Shown in pieces: positions 7,961-17,290 of a stretch of DNA of 26,513 nt. The stretch lies in contig NZ_LR217731.1 in the NCBI RefSeq assembly GCF_900698985.1, forward strand, positions 1-26,513, in the 5' to 3' direction. The first letter of the stretch is position 1, and each line of letters begins with the position of its first letter. The notes beneath the pieces are model-generated. The model did no database searches. It saw nothing but the letters and a program-made list of their open reading frames with translations, and had not been told where the DNA came from. A program made the translations under genes and the position numbers. The stretch is from Erwinia_E haradaeae_B (GTDB taxonomy: Bacteria > Pseudomonadota > Gammaproteobacteria > Enterobacterales > Enterobacteriaceae).

Positions 7961-10222
7961 AAAATATGCGCATAAATTCAATCAAAATAAGGAACACTAT
8001 TATAGTTAAAAGTATTCTTTTTTTAAATTTTAATACATGGTGGAACTGATCTGTTACAAAATTATTAAGAAAAAATTAAAAACTATTTATTTTAATATTC
8101 TCTAAAAAATATCTATCTTTATTTTATTTTCAGTGATTAAATAAAAACTATTGTAATATATTCAAACATTACTACCATGTAATATTTTTTTAATGATTTA
8201 TGTATAGTTATATATATAGCGTATTTTAATAAAAATAGTATTGAAGACCTAATTATACTTATCTTAATTATACATTATGAATATCATAAATAATTTTATT
8301 CTTTTTAAACTTAGTTCTTATTAATACTGGAACGGACTCTCAGAGTTGATTATATTGTTCACTGAATATGATATGATCGCATAAATACATTAATTATGGT
8401 TTCAATAATAACATTTTAATTACAACAATATCATTACATTAAATATTCTATTAAAAGTAAATCTTCTATAAATTTTTTAAAACTAGATTGAATAAACTAT
8501 TATCTTTATCTCTTTATATATTTAAAATAATAAATTTTCTCAGCATCAATCCAGCTAAATAATATTGATTACATAATTAGAAACACTATAGATATAACTA
8601 AGATAAAAAATTTTTTAAAAGTATTAAAAGATAGTATTTATATTATTTAAGAATTTAAATATAATAATATATTTTTTTAATGGTAACTGAAAAATGCTTA
8701 GTTTTATAAAAGATGTGAAAAAAATTTATAAAATATTTCTTTTTAATTATAATAAATCTTATCACACTAAAATCTGCTAATTATAATAAATAAGTGTAAT
8801 ATTTATTATAATTATGTTTATTTTTATATGAGGAATATTTATTTATCTTGGTTTATAAACAAAAAATATACATGTCATAATACAATTACATATAATAATA
8901 AAAATATACGTAAATTATAAAAGTAATAGTACCTGCTAATTTTAAAATATTTAACAGAATAATCTATGTTAGATGAAATTAATTGGTCTAGTATAATATT
9001 ACTTCAGCTAATAATATAACTAACACATATATCACATAGTATAAAATAAAATATTTAGTGTAATCTATAATTAGACGATCATTTATTTTATTTTAAAGTA
9101 TTTATATATATAATATACATAACCATGTAATAATAAAATTATACACTATTTTGATTCGATTTATAGAAATAGAATACATTAGGTATCAAAGATGATGTGG
9201 AGAGCAATATTATACTATGAGATTTTATCTCTGTAAAATACATATATCTTTGAACTGATCTATTTTAAATAAATTAATAATTTATTTGATGATGTCGTTA
9301 TTTTATCATTGTATATCAAATAATCTTATATAATTTTTACTGAGCAATAAATTAAATTCAATATATAGTTAAAAAAAATTAAAGTAAGTATATATTCTCT
9401 ATTTTTAAGTTATATTTTTTCATAAAATCCATTATATATGTAATTTAACATTGTTAACCTTACTAAAGATATCTTTGTAAGAAACAAAAAAAAGAATATT
9501 TACTTCTTGCTTATAGGATGCAAAAACCCTGATAGGGTAATTATCTTGGCAGACTTCACTATCAGGGTTTTGCGAATCGTTAATATACGTATTCAAAATT
9601 ATAATACATTAAAAAACTTCAGTAATCAAGTATTAGATAATACTTTTACTATATATCTTTGTTAAAAGTATAGAGATAGTATGTGATTAAAATTAATAAC
9701 ATATTATGATATATAAGTTTGCTTCTTCTATGTATAAATTAAAATCTGATATACATTATTAGTATATTCTAAAATATTTAACAAGAGAGTAAAAATTCAA
9801 AGAATTAGCTTAATTTTATAATTATAACGATAAATCTATAGTTTATAACTATACTATATATAATATAGACTATATTGCATATCTATCGTAGTATCTAAAA
9901 TAATCTACTACTAGATTTTATAATGTACTTCTTGCATAAGGAGCAGCTATTAAAATTTTCCTTTTAATATTTAACCTAATCTATTAACTGCTCCACAAGA
10001 ATAGTTATATTATTTATATAATAAAATAAACCGTCCTATTTTAAATTTTAAAGATTATCTTATCTTTATGAATAGGTGTTTCTAGATATCTATATGAGAT
10101 TCTATCATTTTAAAATATAAAAAAAATCTTTAAATATTTGTTTTTCCTTGGATTAAAAATCGCTTTACTATGAAATACAAATATAAATTGTACCTTTTTA
10201 CTTAATAGAAATTCCCATTATA
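7961..10222. other. 2.3-kb AT-rich spacer between gpmA and bioB
   Basis: The largest nearly featureless stretch in the left half; gpmA and bioB are convergent towards it. It contains the second orphan antisense-RNA module (about 9518-9629, listed separately) and a 7-bp inverted repeat GGAGCAG/CTGCTCC (9940-9946 and 9988-9994) enclosing a smaller ATTAAAA/TTTTAAT hairpin. No reading frame resembles a known protein and no tRNA-like fold is evident. Confidence 0.55.
9520..9594 (-). ncRNA. Orphan copy 2 of the RepA-type antisense RNA gene
   Basis: A near-perfect hairpin spans 9520-9573, with the same arms as orphan copy 1 and plus-strand loop TTATCTTGGCAGACTTC. The minus strand has -35 TTGATT (9624-9629), a 17-bp spacer and -10 TATTAT (9601-9606), a strong sigma-70 promoter. 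It predicts an RNA of about 75 nt starting near 9594 and ending in the hairpin followed by TTTTTGC. The distance from hairpin to -35 is 50 bp, the same as in copy 1 and one less than in the repA copy. From GGCAGACTTC to the end of the hairpin the sequence is identical to copy 1. No repA, leader peptide or origin lies beside it. Conservation here, in a spacer that is otherwise decayed, suggests the RNA gene itself is under selection. RNA ends are inferred. Confidence 0.72.
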
Positions 10223-11260
10223 TTAATCTTCAGCATTATAGTACTGCGCAGTATTGACCGGTACTATTTTTTTAGTAAGTTCATTCATATCCTCGACATC
10301 ACTTCTAGCAGTAGAGACACGCTCAATAGTAAGACCTAGCTTATTAAAAAGAGAGATATCACGATCTTCTTCCGGGTTAGATGTGGTAAGTAACTGACAA
10401 CCATAAAAAACAGAATTAGTACCAGCCATAAAACATAGTGCCTGTATTTGATCATTCATTTTTTCTCGTCCAGCAGATAGACGAACATAAGATCGTGGCA
10501 TCATGATACGCGCTACTGCAATAGTTCGGATAAAATCAAATGGCTCCACGTCTTCAGCATTAGAGAGAGGTGTTCCGTGTACCTTAACCAGCATATTAAT
10601 TGGAACGCTTTCTGGTGGTTCTGGTAAATTAGCTAACTGAACAAGCAAGCCTGCACGGTCATCAATAGTTTCACCTAGACCAATAATCCCCCCAGAGCAC
10701 ACTTTTATACCTGCTTGACGAATTGCACTGATTGTATCTAGCCTATCTTGGTATTTTCTAGTAGTTACAATACTAGAATAAAATTCTGGAGAAGTATCCA
10801 AGTTGTGGTTGTAAAAATCTAAACCAGCTTTTGCTAGGCGATTTGCTTGTCGATCATTCAGCATTCCTAATGTCATACATGTTTCGAGTCCTATTTCTTT
10901 AACGCCCCTTATCATTTTTTCAAGAATAGGAAGATCACGATCATATGGATTTTTCCAAGCTGCTCCCATACAAAAACGTGTTGAACCAGAATCACGTGCC
11001 TTACGGGCAGCATCAAGTACTTGTTCCACTTGTATTAATTGTTCGCTATTTACATTAGCACGATGTCGAGCACTTTGCGGACAATACTTGCAATCCTCTG
11101 GACAGGCTCCTGTTTTAATAGATAGGAGTGTGCTAACTTGAATCTCACCAGGTTTAAAATATTTTCGATGTACTTCCTGGGCATTAAAGAGTAAATCAAG
11201 AAAAGGTTTATCAAACAGCGCTCTAGCTTGCTTTAACGTCCAGGGTTGAAAAGTTGGCAT
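10223..11260 (-). CDS. bioB: Biotin synthase BioB
   Basis: Radical-SAM enzyme that inserts sulfur into dethiobiotin to make biotin. The product has 345 residues (346 in E. coli). The [4Fe-4S]/SAM motif is C53-x3-C57-x2-C60, and the [2Fe-2S] sulfur-donor ligands C97, C128, C188 and R260 all occur at the same positions as in E. coli, so it should be fully active. Other conserved blocks are YNHNLDTSPEFY (about 150-161), GGIIGLGET and INMLVKVHGTPL. The start fits the family: MPTFQPWTLKQARALFDKPF is a normal BioB N-terminus. It is transcribed away from bioA, as in enteric bio operons, but bioF, bioC and bioD that normally follow are missing. GC content is clearly higher than in the flanking spacers. 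Confidence 0.97.
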   Translation of the reverse strand: MPTFQPWTLKQARALFDKPFLDLLFNAQEVHRKYFKPGEIQVSTLLSIKTGACPEDCKYCPQSARHRANVNSEQLIQVEQVLDAARKARDSGSTRFCMGAAWKNPYDRDLPILEKMIRGVKEIGLETCMTLGMLNDRQANRLAKAGLDFYNHNLDTSPEFYSSIVTTRKYQDRLDTISAIRQAGIKVCSGGIIGLGETIDDRAGLLVQLANLPEPPESVPINMLVKVHGTPLSNAEDVEPFDFIRTIAVARIMMPRSYVRLSAGREKMNDQIQALCFMAGTNSVFYGCQLLTTSNPEEDRDISLFNKLGLTIERVSTARSDVEDMNELTKKIVPVNTAQYYNAED

Positions 11261-11296
11261 AATGGTTACCCAGATAATATGTAAGGGAATAGATAG

Positions 11297-11332
11297 TTGT
11301 AAGTATAGAGTTTGTGACTACACTGTCTACAA
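11297..11332. promoter_or_regulatory. Possible bioA/bioB operator-promoter (degenerate BirA site)
   Basis: The 141-bp space between the divergent bioB and bioA starts carries an imperfect inverted repeat, TTGTAAG (from 11297) and TCTACAA (to 11332), total span 36 bp. The E. coli BirA operator has TTGTAAACC and GGTTTACAA half-sites in the same place with a span of 34 bp. Only the outer TTGTA/TACAA match well, so it may be a decayed or relaxed operator. A plus-strand TTGTAA, 16 bp, TACACT pair overlaps it and could serve bioA. Repression by BirA is an inference. Confidence 0.35.
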
Positions 11333-11401
11333 TGTATTTCAATTTTATTTGCTAGGATCCTTCAATGCATACTAATTCCCTATATTCGATAGGACATATT
11401 C

Positions 11402-12694
11402 ATGCAGCCTGATGACCTCGATTTTGATAAGAGACATATTTGGCATCCTTACTCATCTATGACTCGTCCATTACCTACTTATCCAGTTGTTTCTGCTGAT
11501 GGTTATGAATTAACCCTTAGAGATGGTCGTCGATTAGTAGATGGTATGTCTTCGTGGTGGGGGGCAATTCATGGGTATAATCATCCAGTAATTAATCAAG
11601 CGATGAAAAATCAAATAGGTCGCATGTCACATGTTATGTTCGGTGGCATTACACATCCCCCTGCGGTAGAATTATGTCGTCGATTAGTAACATTAATGCC
11701 TTCTGGGTTAGAGTGTATTTTTTTAGCAGATTCTGGATCAGTAGCTATAGAAATAGCTATTAAAATGGCACTACAGTATTGGCAGGCAAGCGGTGATCCA
11801 CGTTATGAATTTCTCGCTTTACGTCATAGTTATCACGGCGATACCTGCGGTGCAATGGCAGTCTGTGATCCTGAAAACTCTATGCATAGCATATATCACG
11901 GGTACCTTCCATCTAATCGCTTTGTTGAGGCACTAAAGCGTAGTTTTAGAGAATCATGGGAGCCAGGTGATGAAGCATCCTTCTCTGCACTATTTTCCAA
12001 TCATCATCAGACGATAGCAGCAGTTATTATGGAGCCAATTGTCCAAGGAGCTGGTGGAATGCGCTTCTATCATCCTGAATATCTTCGCGTAGCGAGAGCC
12101 TTGTGCGATCGATATGGTATCTTATTAATTGCAGATGAAATAGCAACTGGTTTTGGACGCACTGGAAAATGGTTAGCATGCCATCATGCTGACATCACGC
12201 CAGATATTTTGTGTCTTGGTAAGGCCTTAACGGGCGGAATGATGACTCTTTCTGCGACACTTACCATCCGTCGCATAGCAGAAACTATTAGTGATAGTGC
12301 AGTAGGTTGTTTTATGCACGGCCCAACTTTTATGGCAAATCCACTAGCATGTGCTGCTGCCAATGCTAGTTTATCATTACTTGAAGATGACAGTTGGCGC
12401 CAAAGAGTAGAAAAAATTGCTTCTCAACTAAATAAAGAGTTATTACCTCTAATCAACCATCCAAGGGTTTCTGATGTTCGGGTTCTTGGCGCTATTGGAG
12501 TAGTAGAAATTATGCAAACAATTAATATAGCACAATTACAACACTGGTTTGTAAAACATGGTGTTTGGATCCGACCTTTTGGTAATCTTATTTATTTAAT
12601 ACCGCCATATATTATTTCTTCAAAAGCTCTTACAATACTTATTGATGCTATTTCTTCTTCATTAGATCAACCAGAAAACTTTTCCTGCTCTTAA
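11402..12694 (+). CDS. bioA: Adenosylmethionine-8-amino-7-oxononanoate aminotransferase BioA
   Basis: PLP enzyme that turns KAPA into DAPA using SAM as amino donor. The 430-residue product matches E. coli BioA (429). K274 in LGKALTGGMM is the PLP lysine, D245 in LIADEIATGFGRTG binds the PLP ring nitrogen, and the substrate residues W52-W53 (SSWWGAIHGY) and Y144 (HSYHGDT) are in place. The N-terminal DFDKRHIWHPYSSM block is typical. AGGA lies eight bases before the ATG. It diverges from bioB and is followed 105 bp later by nupC on the same strand, possibly co-transcribed. The next enzyme in the pathway, BioD, is not in the window, so DAPA must be processed by a gene elsewhere. Confidence 0.97.
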   Translation: MQPDDLDFDKRHIWHPYSSMTRPLPTYPVVSADGYELTLRDGRRLVDGMSSWWGAIHGYNHPVINQAMKNQIGRMSHVMFGGITHPPAVELCRRLVTLMPSGLECIFLADSGSVAIEIAIKMALQYWQASGDPRYEFLALRHSYHGDTCGAMAVCDPENSMHSIYHGYLPSNRFVEALKRSFRESWEPGDEASFSALFSNHHQTIAAVIMEPIVQGAGGMRFYHPEYLRVARALCDRYGILLIADEIATGFGRTGKWLACHHADITPDILCLGKALTGGMMTLSATLTIRRIAETISDSAVGCFMHGPTFMANPLACAAANASLSLLEDDSWRQRVEKIASQLNKELLPLINHPRVSDVRVLGAIGVVEIMQTINIAQLQHWFVKHGVWIRPFGNLIYLIPPYIISSKALTILIDAISSSLDQPENFSCS

Positions 12695-12799
12695 CTATAT
12701 TAAATCAATGGATCATTTTAGATGAATTCCTGAAGGTTAGTTTATTATAATTAATATAGAAAATATCATAAATATATCCGTTAATGGTAGAACATATAC

Positions 12800-13984
12800 A
12801 TGTCTCGAATTCTTCACTTTTTCTTAGGATTGATTATCATTTTTTTACTGGCCTTGCTAGGCAGCCATAATTATAAAGAGATACGTATTCGGTACGTTAT
12901 ACAGCTACTGGTAATTGAGGTTATTTTTGGATGGTTTTTTCTTCATACAACATCAGGTTTAAGTTTTATTACAGCATTTTCAATTTTTTTCGAGAAATTA
13001 TTAAAATATGCAGCACATGGAACTAATTTTGTCTTTGGAAATATGAGTGATAAAGGATTAGCATTTTTTTGGCTTGACGTTTTATGTCCGATCGTATTTA
13101 TTTCTGCACTTATTGGCATTCTTCAATATTTTCGTATATTGCCAGTTCTTATTCATTTAATTGGTACTGTGTTATCAAAAATTAATGGTATGGGTAAATT
13201 AGAATCTTTTAATGCAATTAGTTCACTGATGCTTGGTCAATCAGAAAATTTTATTATGTATAAAAATATTCTTGGTCAAATTTCAGAGCGTCGAATATAT
13301 ACAATGGCGACAACTGCTATGTCTACGGTATCTATCTCTATTGTTGGAGCGTACATGACTCTATTGCAGCCTAAGTATGTGGTGACAGCGCTAGTCCTTA
13401 ATATATTTAGTACTTTTATAATTTTATCATTGATTAATCCTTACCGTGTTAATAATACAGAAGACCTTAATTTAGATAATAGTCATATACGATTAAGCTT
13501 CTTTGAAATGCTCAGTGAGTACATTTTAGCTGGATTTAAGGTCATAGTGATTGTCGCGGCCATGCTCATTGGTTTTATCGCATTAATCTCTGGTGTTAAT
13601 GCTTTATGTGAGTTTCTATTGGGGATTAGTTTTCAAGGTATTCTAGGTTATGTATTTTTCCCGCTCGCTTGGATTATTGGTGTCCCAAGTAATGAGGCGT
13701 TATGTGTGGGAAGTATCATGGCGACAAAACTAATGTCTAATGAATTTATAGCTATGATTGATTTACAAAAAATTGTTAAAACATTATCTGCTCACACAGA
13801 AGGAATCTTGTCAGTTTTTTTAGTATCGTTTGCTAATTTTTCATCTATTGGTATTATTACAGGTTCTATTAAAAGCTTAAATGAAAAACAAGGCAATGTA
13901 GTGTCTTGTTTTGGTTGGAACTTATTGTATACCGCTACTCTAGTCAGTCTTTTATCAGCCACTATTACAGGGTTAGTTTTATAA
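12800..13984 (+). CDS. nupC: Nucleoside:H+ symporter NupC
   Basis: Inner-membrane concentrative nucleoside transporter (CNT family) that imports pyrimidine nucleosides and adenosine with protons. The 394 residues align along the whole of E. coli NupC (400), including IRYVIQLLVIEV, CPIVFISALIGILQ, NGMGKLESFNAISSL, LGQSENFIMYK, TAMSTVSISIVGAYMT, SFFEMLSEYILAGFKV and VSFANFSSIGIITGS, where the nucleoside- and sodium/proton-contacting residues of the family lie. A deletion of about six residues in the loop before GISFQGILGY explains the shorter length. Around ten hydrophobic segments are visible. It may be read through from bioA. A nucleoside importer next to vitamin genes could support nucleotide salvage in a symbiont; that link is only inferred. 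No strong Shine-Dalgarno site is seen. Confidence 0.96.
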   Translation: MSRILHFFLGLIIIFLLALLGSHNYKEIRIRYVIQLLVIEVIFGWFFLHTTSGLSFITAFSIFFEKLLKYAAHGTNFVFGNMSDKGLAFFWLDVLCPIVFISALIGILQYFRILPVLIHLIGTVLSKINGMGKLESFNAISSLMLGQSENFIMYKNILGQISERRIYTMATTAMSTVSISIVGAYMTLLQPKYVVTALVLNIFSTFIILSLINPYRVNNTEDLNLDNSHIRLSFFEMLSEYILAGFKVIVIVAAMLIGFIALISGVNALCEFLLGISFQGILGYVFFPLAWIIGVPSNEALCVGSIMATKLMSNEFIAMIDLQKIVKTLSAHTEGILSVFLVSFANFSSIGIITGSIKSLNEKQGNVVSCFGWNLLYTATLVSLLSATITGLVL

Positions 13985-13989
13985 TATAC

Positions 13990-14022
13990 AGTATAGGATA
14001 TATACTATATATAGTGATTTTT
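13990..14022 (+). terminator. Weak terminator-like hairpin after nupC
   Basis: AGTATA and TATACT (13990-14006) can pair, overlapping the palindrome ACTATATATAGT (14004-14015), which is followed by GATTTTTT. It is well placed, just past the nupC stop codon, but the stems consist almost only of A-T pairs, so termination would be weak. Confidence 0.3.
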
Positions 14023-14296
14023 TATCTATAAAAAAGATTTCCGTAATTCTATATCTATATCAGTGATATTATTGAATATGCTATTGTCAAACGTTAAATG
14101 TTTTATAAATCTTATGAAGATTATCTACTTATTAATGTTCTGGTAAATATAATATTAAATACACACACTAAATGATCAGATTAGTTTTTTTTAGCATACA
14201 TATTCTTCTGGTATCTTAGTCACTATACAGAAAATATTAAATGATTTTACTACTAAGAATACGGACCTTTGATAAATATACTTAGCTGATGTGGTT

Positions 14297-14327
14297 TATA
14301 CTATAATGATTTTATCATTATAGTATA
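14297..14327. repeat. Perfect 14-bp inverted repeat with 3-nt loop
   Basis: TATACTATAATGAT (14297-14310) and its exact reverse complement (14314-14327) are separated by TTT. The sequence TATAATGAT recurs directly after the second arm. No U-run follows, so a simple terminator is unlikely. It could be a protein-binding dyad or a hairpin in an untranslated RNA. Confidence 0.8.
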
Positions 14328-14702
14328 ATGATAGATAATTAATAATTTTATACCTTATGATCGATATAAACGGTATATAGTTTCTATCAGGATATTAGGT
14401 AAAACTACGTAAGATAATCTTTTCTTTAAAAGAGGTTAAGATTATATATAATCATCCTATTAACTACATTAAATACTATTTAGAGAGTGTAATATTACTT
14501 TTAATATGCAGGTTTTTTTAAAATCTTTAAATAATTCAGTCTTGCAAGGATAAAATCTACATTCAGTTTATTAATCATAACCCCGATCTATAGAAGATTA
14601 GATAGAATAGCATTTTATTCTAATATATTATAAAAAGTTATATATTTTTTTAAAATATTCATTATTTAATAATATCTGTGGACTATTGATAATTAGTCAC
14701 TT

Positions 14703-14734
14703 TTCTATAGAATATTTTTATATATTCTATAGAA
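14703..14734. repeat. 12-bp inverted repeat built of two ATTCTATAGAAT-like palindromes
   Basis: TTCTATAGAATA (14703-14714) and TATTCTATAGAA (14723-14734) are reverse complements with an 8-nt AT loop. Each arm is itself nearly palindromic (TTCTATAGAA), so the element is both a direct and an inverted repeat, as seen for paired operator sites. No function can be given. Confidence 0.7.
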
Positions 14735-15610
14735 TGTAAAACTTACCAAGTATCAGGTTATCTTTATGCATACATATTATATATATAAAATATAACATGT
14801 AGTTATATTGTTAGCTTTTAGGATATTTTAGTAGTTCATTTCTTAAAAAGTTAATTTTATGAATACGTCTTTTAAATATACCTTAGATTTTAATTTCTAG
14901 CATATTCAAAAAATTAGAAAATTAACATGATCTATAGTATTTTAAATATTATTTTTAATAAACGTACAAGATGATTTATTCATCTATTATAATAGGTTCT
15001 GCATTATCCTTTTTTTATACATACCTTATAATTTATTATTTTTCCTGATTAAAAATCCTATTTTCTATAATCTATTATCAAAAATTAATAATTTTATCAT
15101 GTAAACATTAAGTTTCTGATCTATATTTACGATTGTTAGAGTAAGTAAGTAAGTTAAAATTCGGAGTGCATATTGTCAAGATTTTATTACTAATGACTTA
15201 CTAAAAATCTTTTTAAGATTATTATATACATGCAGAAGCGTTATTTACTTATCAAATTATAAGCATTTAATAAAAACTTAAATACAGCTTCTAGTTAATG
15301 TTTATTATTAAAGGCACTTAGACAACTTGTTCATCTGTATCCTAAAATAATTTTTAGGTAATGATAAAGATCACATACCCAATCTGAGGGGGAGTGACAT
15401 TATTAGTGAACTTTCATTCGAAAATTACAATATAGACAGTATCTTATAAAATTAAGATTCCGATAAGACGAAATAGTTTAGAAGTAATAATAACTATTAA
15501 TAAGTAAGATAGATCAAAAGGATGAAAAGAAATAAATGTATTAACTACATGATAAGATTATTATCTGAGGTAATCTTTTTAGATTAGAGTTATATATCTA
15601 TGATACTTCA

Positions 15611-16417
15611 TCACCACCACTCATAAAAATGATGTACAGGTCCTGTACCTTTCCCTATAGATAGACCATTTCCATGTATGAGCGCTTTTTGGATCCATTC
15701 TTTAGAAAATTTTAAGGTTTGTGACCAATTTTTATAAAATGGTTGCCTGGCTGCTAAGGCAGCTGATAAGGTACATCCTGTACCATGAGTATGCAGAGTT
15801 TTTACTCTTGGAGTCCTAAAACACCATTCTTTGTTTGCAGTTATCAGCCAGTCAGGACTTGATAATCCCGTAAGATGACCTCCTTTAATAACTACCGCTT
15901 CACAACCAAGTTCAAGTAATTTTCGACCCTGTTGACGCATTTGAGTTTCATTTTTAGCTATATTACAACCAAGAAGTATTGCTGCCTCTAGCAAGTTTGG
16001 GGTTATTATTGATACTAATGGTAATAATATTTCTCGTAGTAAAATTATGGCATCTTTATCTAGCAATGTGTCACCATTTTTAGCTATCATCACTGTATCT
16101 AGAACCACCCATGGAATGGGATATTCTATTAATTTCTTAGCTACTACACGAATAATCTTAGCTTGATGAAGCATACCAATCTTTATGCTATTAATATGTA
16201 AATCGCTTAGAACTGAATCTAATTGAGCTGCCACACATTGATCACTTACTGAATAAATTGATTGCACGCCCTGAGTATTTTGTGCCACAATAGCAGTAAT
16301 TACTGTTGCACCATAAACACCTAATGCTGAGAAAGTTTTTAAATCTGCTTGAATACCAGCCCCTCCGCTAGGATCAGTTCCGGCAATGCTCAAAACATTA
16401 TAAATTTCATTAGTCAT
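15611..16417 (-). CDS. thiD: Hydroxymethylpyrimidine (phosphate) kinase ThiD
   Basis: Phosphorylates HMP and HMP phosphate to give HMP pyrophosphate, the pyrimidine substrate of ThiE. The product has 268 residues (266 in E. coli). The ribokinase-fold signatures are present: IAGTDPSGGAGIQADLKTFS (11-30), TAIVAQNTQGV (41-51), the anion-hole motif GTGC (212-215, with C215) and K178 in VIKGGHL. One oddity is DTVMIAKNGD at 107-116, where most homologues have DPVM; this conserved proline has become threonine. No strong Shine-Dalgarno site precedes the ATG. In E. coli thiD lies with thiM, apart from thiCEFSGH; here it is on the same strand as that block but separated from thiH by about 870 bp. Confidence 0.96.
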   Translation of the reverse strand: MTNEIYNVLSIAGTDPSGGAGIQADLKTFSALGVYGATVITAIVAQNTQGVQSIYSVSDQCVAAQLDSVLSDLHINSIKIGMLHQAKIIRVVAKKLIEYPIPWVVLDTVMIAKNGDTLLDKDAIILLREILLPLVSIITPNLLEAAILLGCNIAKNETQMRQQGRKLLELGCEAVVIKGGHLTGLSSPDWLITANKEWCFRTPRVKTLHTHGTGCTLSAALAARQPFYKNWSQTLKFSKEWIQKALIHGNGLSIGKGTGPVHHFYEWW

Positions 16418-17290
16418 GACTTATCTGAGCTCTTATATTAATAGTTGCTACATTATAGATTGTTATTAGTATAATTTTGTCATGACTATGCAATATATAT
16501 GAAAGATTTTTATAATATTAACTATAGCCTAGTATTAACTATGTATTATACATAACGATTTTAGTATCAGTAATTGCTATTATAGATACTATAATTTTGG
16601 ATAAATACTATATATGAACATCAGAATTACTGGAATACCGGAATACCTATAACTGAATATATAGTAAGATTATATTAATCCTAAATTAGAATATTATATT
16701 ATTTATTTTTTAAATACCTCAAATAATTATAGCTAAATTACCTTCTTATTTAGGTAGATTTTAAAAATTAAACTTCTCAAAATAGAGCAAATACGCTATG
16801 TGTCACTAGTAGATCATAATATCATATAAAAAATAGTACTATTTTAGATCAGATAAAATCTGCAAGGGGTTTACAATATCTCCCTTATGAAGTGTTTAAT
16901 TAAAAATTAATGCAGTAGCTGCATATGTTGTTTGTTCTATAAGAAAATAAAAATTATAAGTCTATGAAATTATAATATATGATACTTTATTTTTTACTAT
17001 CCATCATAGTATATATATCAATAAAATTGATAGCACACCATAACATTTAGTGAACATTGTTTCTCTTATTTTAGGAGAATCTATTTTTATAATATTTCTT
17101 GCAAAGATAAAGAAAATATTTATTAATGACTTATTATATATATGTCTAATAATAGTAAAATATAGTTAACTGTGTCAGTTAGTATATTTTTCTGCATATC
17201 TATAACTTACCTATAGCTATATTCATAATAGTTAATTATTTCAAAGAGAAAAAAAGACTGTCATTATTTTATTTTTTTAACTATTTATTA
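16418..17290. other. Spacer between thiH and thiD
   Basis: About 870 bp with no protein-like frame. It must contain the 3' end of the thiH message and a promoter for thiD if the two are not joined. A small ATGCAG/CTGCAT dyad is seen near 16910. No thiM-like or other thiamine gene remnant was recognised. Confidence 0.5.

Larger units (their letters stand above)
13985..15610. other. 1.6-kb spacer between nupC and thiD
   Basis: Lies between the convergent 3' ends of nupC and thiD. It holds several hairpins: a palindromic stretch with a U-run just after nupC (13990-14022), a perfect 14-bp inverted repeat (14297-14327), an 8-bp repeat ATAATCTT/AAGATTAT (14414-14445) and a 12-bp repeat (14703-14734). 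No protein-like frame was recognised; it is less AT-extreme than the left-hand spacers and may contain decayed genes that I cannot identify. Confidence 0.5.

Noticed and set aside
6817..8370. Similar CGGACTC...AGAGTT segments near 6820 and 8333
   Set aside because: Similarity is short with different internal spacing, so chance is likely.
7247..12694. gpmA and bio genes as one chromosomal segment moved together
   Set aside because: They are near each other in E. coli, but relative order does not match and a 2.3-kb spacer separates them; not enough to claim joint transfer.
15551..15585. AAGATTA/TAATCTTTTT hairpin as the thiD terminator
   Set aside because: The T-run follows the stem on the plus strand, whereas thiD is on the minus strand; there the stem is not followed by a U-run.
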